Source: Marivirga aurantiaca
Lineage (GTDB): Bacteria > Bacteroidota > Bacteroidia > Cytophagales > Cyclobacteriaceae
Assembly: GCF_016679925.1 (NCBI RefSeq)
Contig: NZ_JAEQBW010000003.1
Span: 186,001 to 250,000, forward strand
Reading direction: 5' to 3'
DNA length: 64,000 nucleotides
Shown: positions 27,638-36,489 of the stretch, in pieces
Layout: every line of letters begins with the position of its first letter
Numbering within the stretch: the first letter of the stretch is position 1
The notes under the pieces: generated by a model
Seen by the model: the letters and a program-made list of their open reading frames with translations, nothing else
Told to the model about the DNA's origin: nothing
Databases searched by the model: none
Program-made: the position numbers and the translations under genes

Positions 27638-27661
27638 CATTAAGAAGTTAAGGTAATTAAG
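27638..27661. repeat. Left arm of a 24-bp inverted repeat
   Basis: The arm cattaagaagttaaggtaattaag matches the reverse complement of 28250-28273 at 23 of 24 positions. The two arms flank the GxxExxY gene. Further TTAAT-rich direct repeats (cttaatcccttaat at 27721 and 28242) lie inside. Confidence 0.8.
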
Positions 27662-27781
27662 AAAGGAGAGTGTTTTGACTTTTATAAGCTTAGAGTGATG
27701 TAAATGAGTAACTTAATTCACTTAATCCCTTAATGTTTATGATAATTATTTTACTTTAGTACTTAACCAACATCTAAAGTT

Positions 27782-28186
27782 GTGACTAAAAAAGATGTAA
27801 CTCAATTATCGTATGAAATTACTGGTTGTGCTATTAAAGTCCACACAGAACTAGGTCCTGGATTATTAGAAAGTGTATATCAAAAATGTATGAAATATGA
27901 ACTGGAAAGAAGAGGCTATAGGGTAAACCAACAATTAATAGTGCCGGTATATTATGATGGAATGACCATAGATGCTCAGCTTCGGCTCGACCTTTTAGTA
28001 GAAGACACTATAGTTGTGGAACTCAAAACAGTAGAGTATATTTTGCCTGTTCACGAAGCACAATTATACACGTATATGAAATTACTAAAGAAGCCTCAAG
28101 GACTGTTGATCAATTTCTACACAGATAACATTACTAAATCACTCAGGCCCTTAGTCAACGAAATCTTCAAAAACCTACCGGAATAA
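27782..28186 (+). CDS. GxxExxY family protein
   Basis: This 134-residue protein is of the GxxExxY (TIGR04256) family. The name motif is present as GPGLLESVY (residues 26-34) after the helix YEITGCAIKVHTELG. A PD-(D/E)xK-like core follows: LRLDLLVEDTIVVELK, with Asp, Glu and Lys spaced as in this nuclease-fold superfamily. It starts with GTG. The cellular role is unknown; nuclease activity is inference from the fold. The gene sits inside a 24-bp inverted repeat. Confidence 0.85.
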   Translation: MTKKDVTQLSYEITGCAIKVHTELGPGLLESVYQKCMKYELERRGYRVNQQLIVPVYYDGMTIDAQLRLDLLVEDTIVVELKTVEYILPVHEAQLYTYMKLLKKPQGLLINFYTDNITKSLRPLVNEIFKNLPE

Positions 28187-28249
28187 TGACCACTATCTTT
28201 ATTCATTTAATTAATAAAGTGTAAAGATTAATTCAAAAAGACTTAATCC

Positions 28250-28273
28250 CTTAATTTCCTTAACTTCTTAATG
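28250..28273. repeat. Right arm of the 24-bp inverted repeat
   Basis: The arm cttaatttccttaacttcttaatg is the reverse-complement partner of 27638-27661 with one mismatch. It lies 64 nt after the GxxExxY stop and about 50 nt before the stop of the opposite-strand regulator gene. Confidence 0.8.
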
Positions 28274-28321
28274 TTCAATTTGCTTTAGCAAATAATTTAA
28301 TCTTAATACCTTAATGTTCCC

Positions 28322-29305
28322 TCAAACCACCTCAATTTCTTCTTTAACGTATCTCATTCTGTAATCTACAGGAGACATTCCTGAATATTTCCTGAACACA
28401 TTCCTAAAAGATTTGTCGTCCGAGTAACCCACATCAAACATCACCTCGCCCACAGTTTTGAAACCCTTTTCCAACTCTCTTTTAGCAGCCTCAACCTTTA
28501 CTCTTTGCAAATATTCTACCACGGTATTGCCTGTCGCTTTTTTAAATCTGCGCTCCAGTGTTCTGCGGCCTATTCCATGGTGCTTACAAAGATTGCTAAC
28601 GGAAATTTTTTCCTGATAATTGCGCTCAATATAAGTTTGAAGTGTTTTTACTCCCTCATCAGGATGATCTTTCTGCCCGGTAAAAATGATAAAGGGAGAT
28701 TGGGAATCCCTGCCTAAATCCACTTGAAATATTTTGGAGCAGAATACTGCAGCCTCACGTCCTATATTTTTTTCAATAAGGTATAAAATCAGGTTGGCAG
28801 AAGAAAAGGCCCCGCCTCCTGTATAAATACCATCTTCATCAGTCAGTAATTTATCTGCCATTAATCGGGTTTGCGGAAAAAGCTTTTGGAATTGATGAGC
28901 AGCTTTCCAGTGGGTAACGCAATCTTTGCCATTCAACAAACCGGTACTGCCTAAAATGAAAGCTCCTAAACAAAGGCTCACCACTTCCGCACCCGCTCGA
29001 TATTTTGAGATTATCCAGGGAATAAATGCTGCGTTTTCTTGCAATGCTTGGGCAACATCATGCTGTACAGGAGGAATAATGAGCATATCAGTATGTATTA
29101 CCTCACTTATCAATTTATCCGGGCGAACAGCATATAAACCTTTACTAAGCTTTACAGCAGTAGTGAGACCTACTAGTTCCACCTGGAAAGCCTCAGGTTT
29201 ACCATGCGCTTTTAAGTATTCATTGGCCTCCAGAAATCCCTGTCGCGCATTTTCCATACTGCCGAGATTAACATCATTTAACAAAAGTATTGATACATGC
29301 TTCAT
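28322..29305 (-). CDS. GlxA-family transcriptional regulator (DJ-1/PfpI + AraC HTH)
   Basis: The N-terminal domain (1-200) has a class I glutamine amidotransferase-like fold with the nucleophile-elbow region VVSLCLGAFILGSTGLLNG. The C-terminal 100 residues are an AraC/XylS helix-turn-helix pair (VSNLCKHHGIGRRTLERRFK and FDVGYSDDKSFRNVFRKYSG, ending MSPVDYRMRY). Such proteins act as DNA-binding activators. It is divergent from the SnoaL-like and VOC run (276 nt between starts) and may control it; that is inference from position. Confidence 0.9.
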   Translation of the reverse strand: MKHVSILLLNDVNLGSMENARQGFLEANEYLKAHGKPEAFQVELVGLTTAVKLSKGLYAVRPDKLISEVIHTDMLIIPPVQHDVAQALQENAAFIPWIISKYRAGAEVVSLCLGAFILGSTGLLNGKDCVTHWKAAHQFQKLFPQTRLMADKLLTDEDGIYTGGGAFSSANLILYLIEKNIGREAAVFCSKIFQVDLGRDSQSPFIIFTGQKDHPDEGVKTLQTYIERNYQEKISVSNLCKHHGIGRRTLERRFKKATGNTVVEYLQRVKVEAAKRELEKGFKTVGEVMFDVGYSDDKSFRNVFRKYSGMSPVDYRMRYVKEEIEVV

Positions 29306-29587
29306 GTCTTAAAAATAGATTTTCTTACACTCGTAATCAAGCTTTTACCCATTTTACTTATGTATGAGGTTATAGCTTCTTTTGATGCTTATCCTATTGG
29401 AATATGCGGTTTTACGGCCACACTGGTGGTTTGGGTTTTGTCTTTCATATACTTGGCGCATTTCACCCTATAGATTGACGTATTTGCACAGCGTAAAATT
29501 TAATATACTCTTATACATTTGTAAATGAGGTCATAGTAACAAAATTTTTAATAATCGATGGTCCTCAATAATTAAAATCTATTGATA

Positions 29588-29971
29588 ATGAAAATAACTT
29601 GTAAAGAAGATTGCGAAAATGCCCCAAAAAAGCTCTTGTTAAAAGAACTTAATATTGCTTTTGGAAAAGGTAATGTGGAAAGCATTCTTTCCCAATTGAC
29701 CGATGATATCATTTGGGAAATGGTAGGTGATAAAGTAATGCAAGGAAAAGAAGAGGTAGCTAAGGAGTTGGAGTCCATGAAAGAGTATACTGCCGTGGAA
29801 CTCAATATCGACCACATTGTCACGCATGGCAAAACAGCAGCGTGTAATGGCAGTTTTCAGATGCATTCAGGGGACAGATATGGTTTTTGTGATATGTATG
29901 TGTTCAACAATAATAGTAAAACAGCAAAAATAAAGGAAATGATTTCCTACGGTATAGCACTTAAGTCTTAA
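29588..29971 (+). CDS. SnoaL/NTF2-like protein
   Basis: The 127-residue product fits the small NTF2-like/SnoaL fold: an N-terminal helix LKELNIAFGKGNVESIL, then LTDDIIWEMVG, a loop MQGKEEVAKELESM, and a curved beta sheet. ATG at 29588 is preferred to the TTG six bases upstream. The pattern resembles the stress-related 'nuclear transport factor 2' small proteins of Bacteroidota. The substrate is unknown. A TACATTTG box (29514-29521) lies 66 nt upstream but has no TTG at the right spacing. Confidence 0.75.
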   Translation: MKITCKEDCENAPKKLLLKELNIAFGKGNVESILSQLTDDIIWEMVGDKVMQGKEEVAKELESMKEYTAVELNIDHIVTHGKTAACNGSFQMHSGDRYGFCDMYVFNNNSKTAKIKEMISYGIALKS

Positions 29972-29989
29972 ACATATAAATAGAGAAAG

Positions 29990-30400
29990 ATGAAAAATCC
30001 AACGCAACCTTATTTCCATTTTGACGGGACATGTCGTGAGGCAATGACTTTTTACCAACAGCTTTTTGGAGGAGACCTTCAGTTGATGGCGATTAATGAA
30101 TCTCCTATGAAAGATCAGTTTCCGAAAGATATTCAGGAACAGATTTTACATGGCAGTCTTGAAAATGGGGATTTTAGAATAATGGCTTCCGATATGTGTG
30201 GAATGGGGGAGCTCAAGCAGGGTAATTCTGTACAAATCAATCTGAATTGTAGTTCTGAAGAAGAAATTAATGAACTGTATAAAAAATTACCTGAAGGAGG
30301 AAAAGTGGTGGATGAGTTAAATGAACAATTTTGGGGAGCCTTGTTCGCTATGGTGATTGATCGATTTGGTGTGAGATGGATGCTCAGCCTTGATAAGTAA
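29990..30400 (+). CDS. VOC family protein, PhnB-like
   Basis: The 136-residue protein has the start typical of PhnB/3-demethylubiquinone methyltransferase-like VOC proteins: PYFHFDGTCREAMTFYQQLFGG, then ILHGSLENGDFRIMASDMC and the closing WGALFAMVIDRFGVRWML. The fold holds paired beta-alpha-beta-beta-beta units. Substrate unknown. It is 18 nt after the SnoaL-like gene and 21 nt before the SRPBCC gene, so co-transcription is likely. Confidence 0.88.
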   Translation: MKNPTQPYFHFDGTCREAMTFYQQLFGGDLQLMAINESPMKDQFPKDIQEQILHGSLENGDFRIMASDMCGMGELKQGNSVQINLNCSSEEEINELYKKLPEGGKVVDELNEQFWGALFAMVIDRFGVRWMLSLDK

Positions 30401-30421
30401 TTTTGAATCTTAAGTGGAAAT

Positions 30422-30817
30422 ATGGTAGCTATTGAACAAATAAATTATATCAAGTCACCTGCATCAGTGGTTTACAATTCACTCATTTCGGAAGAGGGAC
30501 TGAGTAAGGTATGGACCCAAAAGCTGAAGGTGAAACCTGAAGTGGGCTTTGTGAATGAATTTGATTTTGATGAAGGCTATATCACCAAAGTCAAAGTGAA
30601 CGAGCTTAAAGAAGATGAAAAAGTAGTTTGGGAGTGTGTGGAATCTGATCCGGAATGGGTAGGTACGATTGTTTCTTTTGAATTGTATGAAAATGAGGGT
30701 ATTACTACTGTTGTACTTAAGCATTCCGGCTGGAATAAAATCACAGATTTCTACAGATGGTGCAGCTATAATTGGGCTATGTTTCTGCATCGGTTAAAAA
30801 GCTACTGTGAAAGTTAA
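30422..30817 (+). CDS. SRPBCC (AHSA1/START-like) domain protein
   Basis: This 131-residue protein fits the SRPBCC ligand-binding fold: first strand IEQINYIKSPASVVYNSLIS, the central WTQKLKVKPEVGFVNEFDF region, VVWECVESDPEWVGTIVSFE, and the C-terminal helix NWAMFLHRLKSYCE. These proteins bind small hydrophobic ligands or act as Aha1-like cofactors; no substrate can be named. Third gene in the small-protein run. Confidence 0.85.
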   Translation: MVAIEQINYIKSPASVVYNSLISEEGLSKVWTQKLKVKPEVGFVNEFDFDEGYITKVKVNELKEDEKVVWECVESDPEWVGTIVSFELYENEGITTVVLKHSGWNKITDFYRWCSYNWAMFLHRLKSYCES

Positions 30818-31128
30818 AGTTAAGCATGAAAAGCTAAGTGACCTGAAGTATTCGCAGTCTTGCAACTGAACCTCAAAAGAGATAACAGGGCATTTGCAAT
30901 AGTAGAAAATTGTGATAAGCTTATTATTTTCTGCTGGTATAAATCTGTGAGACTGTCCCTTTTGAGGGGACTACAGGGGTGTTATTTGAGGAAATAATAG
31001 TGGTATCAGCTGAAAAAATCAAATCTTGTTATATAATAGTAGACAATAATTGAAATGGTCTTCAAAGAAGGTTTCATGTCCGCTTTGGATGGATTGGAAC
31101 AAGTATCGTCATCAACAAAATAAGAAAA
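30818..31128. other. Gene-free gap before the DoxX gene
   Basis: The 311 nt hold no supported gene. A 22-codon frame near 31054 has no recognisable similarity. No strong hairpin or promoter match was seen. Confidence 0.4.
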
Positions 31129-31509
31129 ATGAAAAAGAAAATATTGTTTGTGTTGTCCTTGCTTATAGGACTGCTGTTTATAAATGGCGGGTTAAATAAA
31201 TTTTTTAATTATATACCTGTTCCGGAGGATTTGCCGGAGAATGTGCTAAAGGATAACGAAGCTTTAATGGAGATAGCATGGTTAATGCCACTGATTGCTT
31301 TTGCAGAATTATTGGGAGGTATTTTACTTCTTTTCCCTAAAACCAGGGCCTTAGGTGTCTTGATATTATTTCCAGTGATGGTCGGTGTTTTATTGACCCA
31401 TATTTTTGTTGATCCAATGGGCTTACCCGTTGCTTTAGTAATTTGGGGAATTCTTATTTGGATAATTATCGATAATAAAGACAAGTATCTTCCTATTATA
31501 AAGGGATAA
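31129..31509 (+). CDS. DoxX-like membrane protein
   Basis: This 126-residue protein has four predicted membrane helices (about 5-22, 48-66, 72-92 and 98-116). The DoxX family pattern is visible: LLFINGGLNKFFNYIP at the first helix and IAFAELLGGILLLFPKTRALG in the second and third. Family members are small quinone/thiol-redox-linked membrane proteins of uncertain function. It is 11 nt ahead of a VOC gene. Confidence 0.82.
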   Translation: MKKKILFVLSLLIGLLFINGGLNKFFNYIPVPEDLPENVLKDNEALMEIAWLMPLIAFAELLGGILLLFPKTRALGVLILFPVMVGVLLTHIFVDPMGLPVALVIWGILIWIIIDNKDKYLPIIKG

Positions 31510-31519
31510 TTAAAACGAA

Positions 31520-31903
31520 ATGATCATGGAAACACATTTTTATTTTGAAATACAGGCAGATGATACCCAACGTACAGCACATTTTTATAAAGAACTGTTC
31601 GGATGGGAGTTTACAGAAGTAAAAGGCCTTCCTATTGAATATTGGAACATTCATACAGGAGGTATGTTTGGAGGATTGCTTCAAAGGCCGACAAAAACTC
31701 CACCACCTGAATGTGGTACCAATGCTTTTGTAAATTCCATTCAGGTGGATGATTTTGATGCCATGACTAAAAAGATATTGGAACTGGATGGCGAAATAGC
31801 GCTGCCGAAATTTGCAGTGCCCGGTAAATGTTGGCAAGGCTACTTTTTAGATACGGAAGGAAATACATTCGGTCTATTTGAAGTAGATGAAAATGCCAAA
31901 TAG
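31520..31903 (+). CDS. VOC family protein
   Basis: This 127-residue glyoxalase/bleomycin-resistance-fold protein opens with THFYFEIQADDTQRTAHFY and KELFGWEF, typical of the COG3324-type VOC family. It contains the metal-site-like closing run GYFLDTEGNTFGLFE. A second in-frame ATG lies two codons in (31526). Substrate unknown. Confidence 0.88.
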   Translation: MIMETHFYFEIQADDTQRTAHFYKELFGWEFTEVKGLPIEYWNIHTGGMFGGLLQRPTKTPPPECGTNAFVNSIQVDDFDAMTKKILELDGEIALPKFAVPGKCWQGYFLDTEGNTFGLFEVDENAK

Positions 31904-31915
31904 CTTTTATTTTAT

Positions 31916-32335
31916 ATGCAGAAACAAAAAGAAAAAGATATGTTTAATTTTCAATCAACATTCAGCGGGTTTTCAGTAGACGATCTGCAAAAGGCAAAAA
32001 CTTTCTACAGGGACATGCTGGGAATTTCAATTCTGGAAGAGGAAGATATGGGCTTTGCCCTGCAGCTTTCGGGAGGGAATCATCCCTTCATTTATCCAAA
32101 ACCCGATCATCAGCCGGCTACATTCACTGTGCTTAATTTTGTGGTGAAAGATATTGATGCAGCCATTGAAAACTTAAAAACTAAAGGTATCTCATTTCTT
32201 AAATATAATAGGGAAGATTTGCCGCAAGATGAGAAAGGAGTGCTCCGAGGTTTGAGTGAAGGCAGAGGGCCAGATATAGCATGGTTTGAAGACCCAGCAG
32301 GTAATGTGCTTTCAGTTTTGCAGGAGCAGATATAG
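31916..32335 (+). CDS. VOC family protein
   Basis: This 139-residue VOC protein begins MFNFQSTFSGFSVDDLQKAK from an internal ATG at 31940, which is the more likely start; the first eight codons are Lys-rich and unlike the family. The second half has LNFVVKDIDAAIENLKTKGI and DPAGNVLSVL, the usual closing strand. Its last codons overlap, in another frame, the remnant of a DHFR-family gene. Confidence 0.85.
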   Translation: MQKQKEKDMFNFQSTFSGFSVDDLQKAKTFYRDMLGISILEEEDMGFALQLSGGNHPFIYPKPDHQPATFTVLNFVVKDIDAAIENLKTKGISFLKYNREDLPQDEKGVLRGLSEGRGPDIAWFEDPAGNVLSVLQEQI

Positions 32336-32514
32336 CATCCACATTTATTAAGGAAGATTTGATTGATGAGTACCGCTTAATTGTAAACCCAATAGTTCTG
32401 AGGGAGGGCACACCTTTATTCAAAAATATAAGAAAAAAGTTAGGTCTAAAACTTATTGACTGTCAGTCTTTTAAATGCGGAAATATTTTGCTTATTTATC
32501 ATCCGAAAAAGTAA
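32320..32514 (+). pseudogene. C-terminal remnant of a DHFR/RibD-family gene
   Basis: Read in the frame of position 32341, the DNA encodes about 64 residues that match the C-terminal end of bacterial dihydrofolate-reductase-family proteins: GADIASTFIKEDLIDEYR, then IVNPIVLREGTPLF and LIDCQSFKCGNILLIY, ending in TAA at 32512-32514. Intact relatives are about 180 residues long, so the N-terminal two thirds are missing. The fragment has no start codon of its own and begins inside the VOC gene's last codons, in another frame. It looks like the product of a deletion. Confidence 0.75.
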
Positions 32515-32532
32515 TTTAACTTAAATACTCAT

Positions 32533-32769
32533 ATGGTTGAGGTATTTAAAACCAATGTGATAGATCCGGAACAAGCAGATTTAGTTATTCGTGAAATCTG
32601 CAACTTATTTCCTCACTACAAAGTCAATTTTGATATGGAGGATTGTGATAAAATCCTCAGAGTGGAAACGGATCAGGTGTTTATAGATGCTGATGAAGTC
32701 ATCCGTTTATTGGCAATTTCCGGAGTTCAATCGGAAGTACTTCCTGATATAATCGTGTCAAAAGTTTAA
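32533..32769 (+). CDS. Small ferredoxin-fold-like protein, unknown
   Basis: The 78-residue product has an apparent beta-alpha-beta-beta-alpha-beta order (VEVFKTNV, DLVIREICNLFP, YKVNFDME, ILRVETD, ADEVIRLLAISG, SEVLPDIIVS). This resembles heavy-metal-associated folds but lacks a CxxC motif; the only Cys are C28 and C38 region residues. It starts 18 nt after the DHFR remnant and precedes the MATE gene by 20 nt. Confidence 0.65.
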   Translation: MVEVFKTNVIDPEQADLVIREICNLFPHYKVNFDMEDCDKILRVETDQVFIDADEVIRLLAISGVQSEVLPDIIVSKV

Positions 32770-32789
32770 AATTTATTTTAAAAGCCTAT

Positions 32790-34217
32790 ATGAAGCAAAA
32801 TAAGATTTCAAATACACTCTCCCCTAATTATCGTCCCTCCATTTGGCAGGAACTAAAGAATGCCATTCGTGGTACCGAGGCAGATTATACTACTATTGGA
32901 CTTAGGAGAGCAATCTTTTTATTGGCTATTCCCATGATTCTGGAGCTGGTGATGGAGTCTACTTTTGCAGTGGTGGACATCTATTTTGTGGGGCAATTGG
33001 GAGCTTCAGCTGTAGCCACGGTAGGTCTTACAGAAACTTATCTATTCCTGTTGTACTCCATAGGCATGGGATTGTCTATGGCTGTAACAGCGATTATTGC
33101 CCGCAGGATTGGGGAGAAAAGCACAGAGGATGCAGGTAGTTCGGCTGTCCAATCGATTTTTCTTGCGCTGTTGGCATCCGCTCCATTTGCTATAGGTGGA
33201 ATATTCTTTGCCAAAGAATTATTGGCATTGATGGGTGCTGACGAGTGGGCAATTCAGAATGGATACCGCTATACTCAATGGATGCTGGGGGGCAATGCAG
33301 TTATTATGTTGCTTTTTGTGATCAATGCCATTTTCCGTGGGGCAGGAGATGCCGCCATTGCTATGCGTGTACTTTTTATCTCCAATGGAATTAACATTAT
33401 ATTAGATCCACTGTTGATATTTGGTTGGGGCCCTTTTCCTTCCATGGGTATAGAAGGAGCCGCTATTGCCACTAATATTGGTAGAGGAGTAGGTGTTTTG
33501 CTTCAGTGTTGGGTACTTTTTAAAGGGAGTAAACATATCCGGATTAAGCGTTCGCAAGTATATTTGAATGTAAAAGCTTTGCTGAATATTTTCCGTACTT
33601 CTTTGGGGGGAGTGGGCCAAATGATTGTGGCTATGACTTCCTGGATTTTTCTGATGCGTATTTTGGCTGATGTAGGGAGCGAAGCCGTGGCAGGAGCTAC
33701 TATTGCCTTGCGAATAATGATGTTTACCATGATGCCGGCATTTGGACTGGCCAATGCAGCAGCCACTTTGGTTGGGCAAAATCTGGGAGCAAAAAACCCT
33801 GATAGGGCAGAGTCATCTGTATGGAAAATAGGTTTTTATAACATGATTTTCCTGGTGGGGGTTTCCCTCATTTACTTTTTCTATAATGAATCCCTCATGC
33901 GGATTTTTACGGCAGACCCGAGAGTGATTGCCATTGGTGGAGAATGGTTGCAGATTCTTTCCTACTCTTACTTTGTATACGGCTGGTGGATGGTTTCTAC
34001 CTCGGCTTTTAATGGGGCGGGAGATACCAAAACACCTACTAAGATCAATGTGGTGTTTTTCTGGTTGATTCAAATACCATTGGCCTACTTTCTTGCAATT
34101 CATTTAAAGTGGGACCATTCAGGAGTTTTCTGGGCAGTGTTTGCTTCTGAAACTATGGTAGGCCTATTTACTTTGTGGTTGTTTACACGTGGAAAATGGA
34201 AAACAGTGGAAGTTTAA
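32790..34217 (+). CDS. MATE family multidrug efflux transporter
   Basis: This 475-residue protein has about twelve hydrophobic helices in two related halves, as in the MATE family. Signature runs include LAIPMILELVMESTFAVVDI at the start of the first half and STSAFNGAGDTKTPTKINVV in the last third. MATE proteins export cationic drugs or metabolites in exchange for Na+ or H+. It begins 20 nt after a small gene and is probably co-transcribed. Confidence 0.92.
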   Translation: MKQNKISNTLSPNYRPSIWQELKNAIRGTEADYTTIGLRRAIFLLAIPMILELVMESTFAVVDIYFVGQLGASAVATVGLTETYLFLLYSIGMGLSMAVTAIIARRIGEKSTEDAGSSAVQSIFLALLASAPFAIGGIFFAKELLALMGADEWAIQNGYRYTQWMLGGNAVIMLLFVINAIFRGAGDAAIAMRVLFISNGINIILDPLLIFGWGPFPSMGIEGAAIATNIGRGVGVLLQCWVLFKGSKHIRIKRSQVYLNVKALLNIFRTSLGGVGQMIVAMTSWIFLMRILADVGSEAVAGATIALRIMMFTMMPAFGLANAAATLVGQNLGAKNPDRAESSVWKIGFYNMIFLVGVSLIYFFYNESLMRIFTADPRVIAIGGEWLQILSYSYFVYGWWMVSTSAFNGAGDTKTPTKINVVFFWLIQIPLAYFLAIHLKWDHSGVFWAVFASETMVGLFTLWLFTRGKWKTVEV

Positions 34218-34507
34218 ATCCTAACTAATCTTATACCGGGATTATCTTCAAGTGATTTTAACGCTTGATGATAAACTATTTTAGAACCTGCCTAATAAAG
34301 ACAGTTGTATGTCCTGAATTTGTACTTATCAAAGCAGGGGTCTTTGAGTTGATAGAGGCTTAAAAAGTAATTTAATTTCGTATTATTAAGTTTCTCCTAT
34401 TTAATTATTCGGTAAAAGAAGCTTAATCTTTTCTTAATCATTCTCTAATTTAGAAATACCAAATATTTTTCTACCTTGTAAGCGATTAACTATAAACCAT
34501 TTATCGT

Positions 34508-36385
34508 ATGAAAATATTATACAGCCTAACTGTTTTCCTGTTTCTAAATTTTATTTATCTCTTACCAACCAATGCCCAGGTATTGAATGCCTCTTTTGAG
34601 GATTGGAGCGGGAATAATCCGACAGCCTGGACCACTATAGATTCCGGTATATCACTAAACCAAGAAGGTGCTCTTAAGAAAGATGGCAGCTATTCAGCGA
34701 GAATTACTGTCAACACCCCCACACAAAGTAATACGGATTTTCTTCAGACCATTACTGTTAACCCGGGGCAGACTTACACTTTTTCTGCATGGGTCTATCA
34801 TACTGAGGGTGGTGTTCGAGCCAGGTTATATGTGGATGGCTACCGTAATTATTCAAATCCTTCGCAACTTAATCAATGGCAACAGCTGACTTTTGAATAT
34901 ACCCCTTCCTCATCAAACATCGAAGTGGGTTTTAGATTTTATGACGTCTCAGGTTTTGATGGCTCGGAAGTAGTTTATATCGACAATTTTGAACCTGCTA
35001 CCTCATCAGGTGGAGGAGGTGGTGATACCGGAGGTGGCTGTACTGATGTCGCACTTACTCTCACTGCAGATAATTATGCCTCGGAAACCAGCTGGGTAAT
35101 TAAAGATGCCAATGGCACTACCCTGCATTCCGGAAGTAATTACAGTAATAATACAACGTATAATGAAATTTTTTGCCTTGATGATGGAAACTACAGTTTT
35201 GTGATTAATGATTCTTATGGAGATGGTATTTGCTGTTCTTATGGGAACGGATCCTACTCACTTACTTCGGAAGGAAATACATTAGGTTCCGGAGGGGCAT
35301 TTAGTTCTTCGGAAACAGTAAATTTCACTATAGGCTCATCTGATCCGGGCAATGGTGGAGGAGGTGATTATTACAATAGTGCCTCAGGACTCTCGGGCTA
35401 TGCATTGAAAACAGAATTGCATAACATCATTAAAGGGCATAATTCACAAGGTTATAATGCTATTTGGACATTCTATTCGGCCAATGAATTAGATTACTAC
35501 TATGAGAATGACGGTACTATTCTCGATATATATTCTGAAAAACCTGGCGGAAGTGATTCCTATTCTTATACAAAATCTTCTGATCAATGTGGTAATTATT
35601 CCGGAGAAGGCAGTTGCTACAATAGGGAACACTCCTTTCCGAGAAGTTGGTTTGGCGGTACCGTGGAACCAATGAATTCTGATGTGCACCATATTTTTGC
35701 TACCGATGGCTATGTTAACAGTAAAAGAGCAAGCTATCCGTATGGTGAAGTATCCTCAGCAAGTTATGTGTCATCCAATGGAAGTAAACTGGGAAGTTCT
35801 GTTTCAGGATACAATGGAACAGTATTTGAACCTATTGATGAATTTAAAGGAGACCTTGCCCGGGCAGCTTTTTATATGGCCACGCGCTATCAAAATGTGA
35901 TAGCAGGATGGGAAAATAATAGTAGTTACAGCGATGCTATATTGGATGGCTCAAGCAATAAAGTATTTGAAAACTGGACATTGGATTTATTGATTTCATG
36001 GCATAATAATGATCCGGTGAGTGCCAAGGAAATTGCAAGAAATGAAGCCGCATTTGCTCATCAGGGAAACAGAAATCCTTTTGTGGATCATCCGGAGTAT
36101 GTATCAAGCATCTGGGGAAGTGGTTCATCTGCAAGAACATTAAATGAAACATCCTTCACCACAAGTTATGAGCAGGAACAACTGACAGTAGAACATGGTA
36201 TCACCGATCCGGTAAATGTGGTTGTTTTTGATGCTTCAGGACGTAAATTAATTGAATATACAAGCGAAGCAGATCAATCTCCTGTTACAGAACTTTCGGT
36301 ATTACTTGAACCTAATTCACTTTACATTGTGAAAGTCTTTACCAAAGATAAAATGATGAGCAAGAAGCTGGTGATTATGGAGTAA
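34508..36385 (+). CDS. Secreted endonuclease I with T9SS sorting domain
   Basis: A signal peptide (about 1-24) is followed by a CBM-like beta domain (25-165, NASFEDWSGNNPTAW), a Gly-rich linker, a second beta domain with paired Cys (175-275), another linker, then endonuclease I of the EndA/NucM type. The catalytic metal motif is CYNREHSFPRSW (C370-W381), followed by PMNSDVHHIFATDGYVNS. The last 75 residues are a type A type IX secretion sorting domain (VVVFDASGRKLIEY to SKKLVIME). It should cleave extracellular DNA or RNA at the cell surface or outside. Confidence 0.92.
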   Translation: MKILYSLTVFLFLNFIYLLPTNAQVLNASFEDWSGNNPTAWTTIDSGISLNQEGALKKDGSYSARITVNTPTQSNTDFLQTITVNPGQTYTFSAWVYHTEGGVRARLYVDGYRNYSNPSQLNQWQQLTFEYTPSSSNIEVGFRFYDVSGFDGSEVVYIDNFEPATSSGGGGGDTGGGCTDVALTLTADNYASETSWVIKDANGTTLHSGSNYSNNTTYNEIFCLDDGNYSFVINDSYGDGICCSYGNGSYSLTSEGNTLGSGGAFSSSETVNFTIGSSDPGNGGGGDYYNSASGLSGYALKTELHNIIKGHNSQGYNAIWTFYSANELDYYYENDGTILDIYSEKPGGSDSYSYTKSSDQCGNYSGEGSCYNREHSFPRSWFGGTVEPMNSDVHHIFATDGYVNSKRASYPYGEVSSASYVSSNGSKLGSSVSGYNGTVFEPIDEFKGDLARAAFYMATRYQNVIAGWENNSSYSDAILDGSSNKVFENWTLDLLISWHNNDPVSAKEIARNEAAFAHQGNRNPFVDHPEYVSSIWGSGSSARTLNETSFTTSYEQEQLTVEHGITDPVNVVVFDASGRKLIEYTSEADQSPVTELSVLLEPNSLYIVKVFTKDKMMSKKLVIME

Positions 36386-36407
36386 TGAGAGCATTTTTTA
36401 TTTTTAT

Positions 36408-36448
36408 AAACCCGCAAAGTTTTGGAAACCTTGCGGGTTTAACCTTTT
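36408..36448 (+). terminator. Rho-independent terminator after the endonuclease gene
   Basis: Stem arms aaacccgcaa (36408-36417) and ttgcgggttt (36431-36440) pair perfectly and are followed by aaccttttt. It is 23 nt after the stop codon. Confidence 0.8.
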
Positions 36449-36489
36449 TAAAGGGGGCATAGAACCAAAAATATCCTATCTTCAACCTC

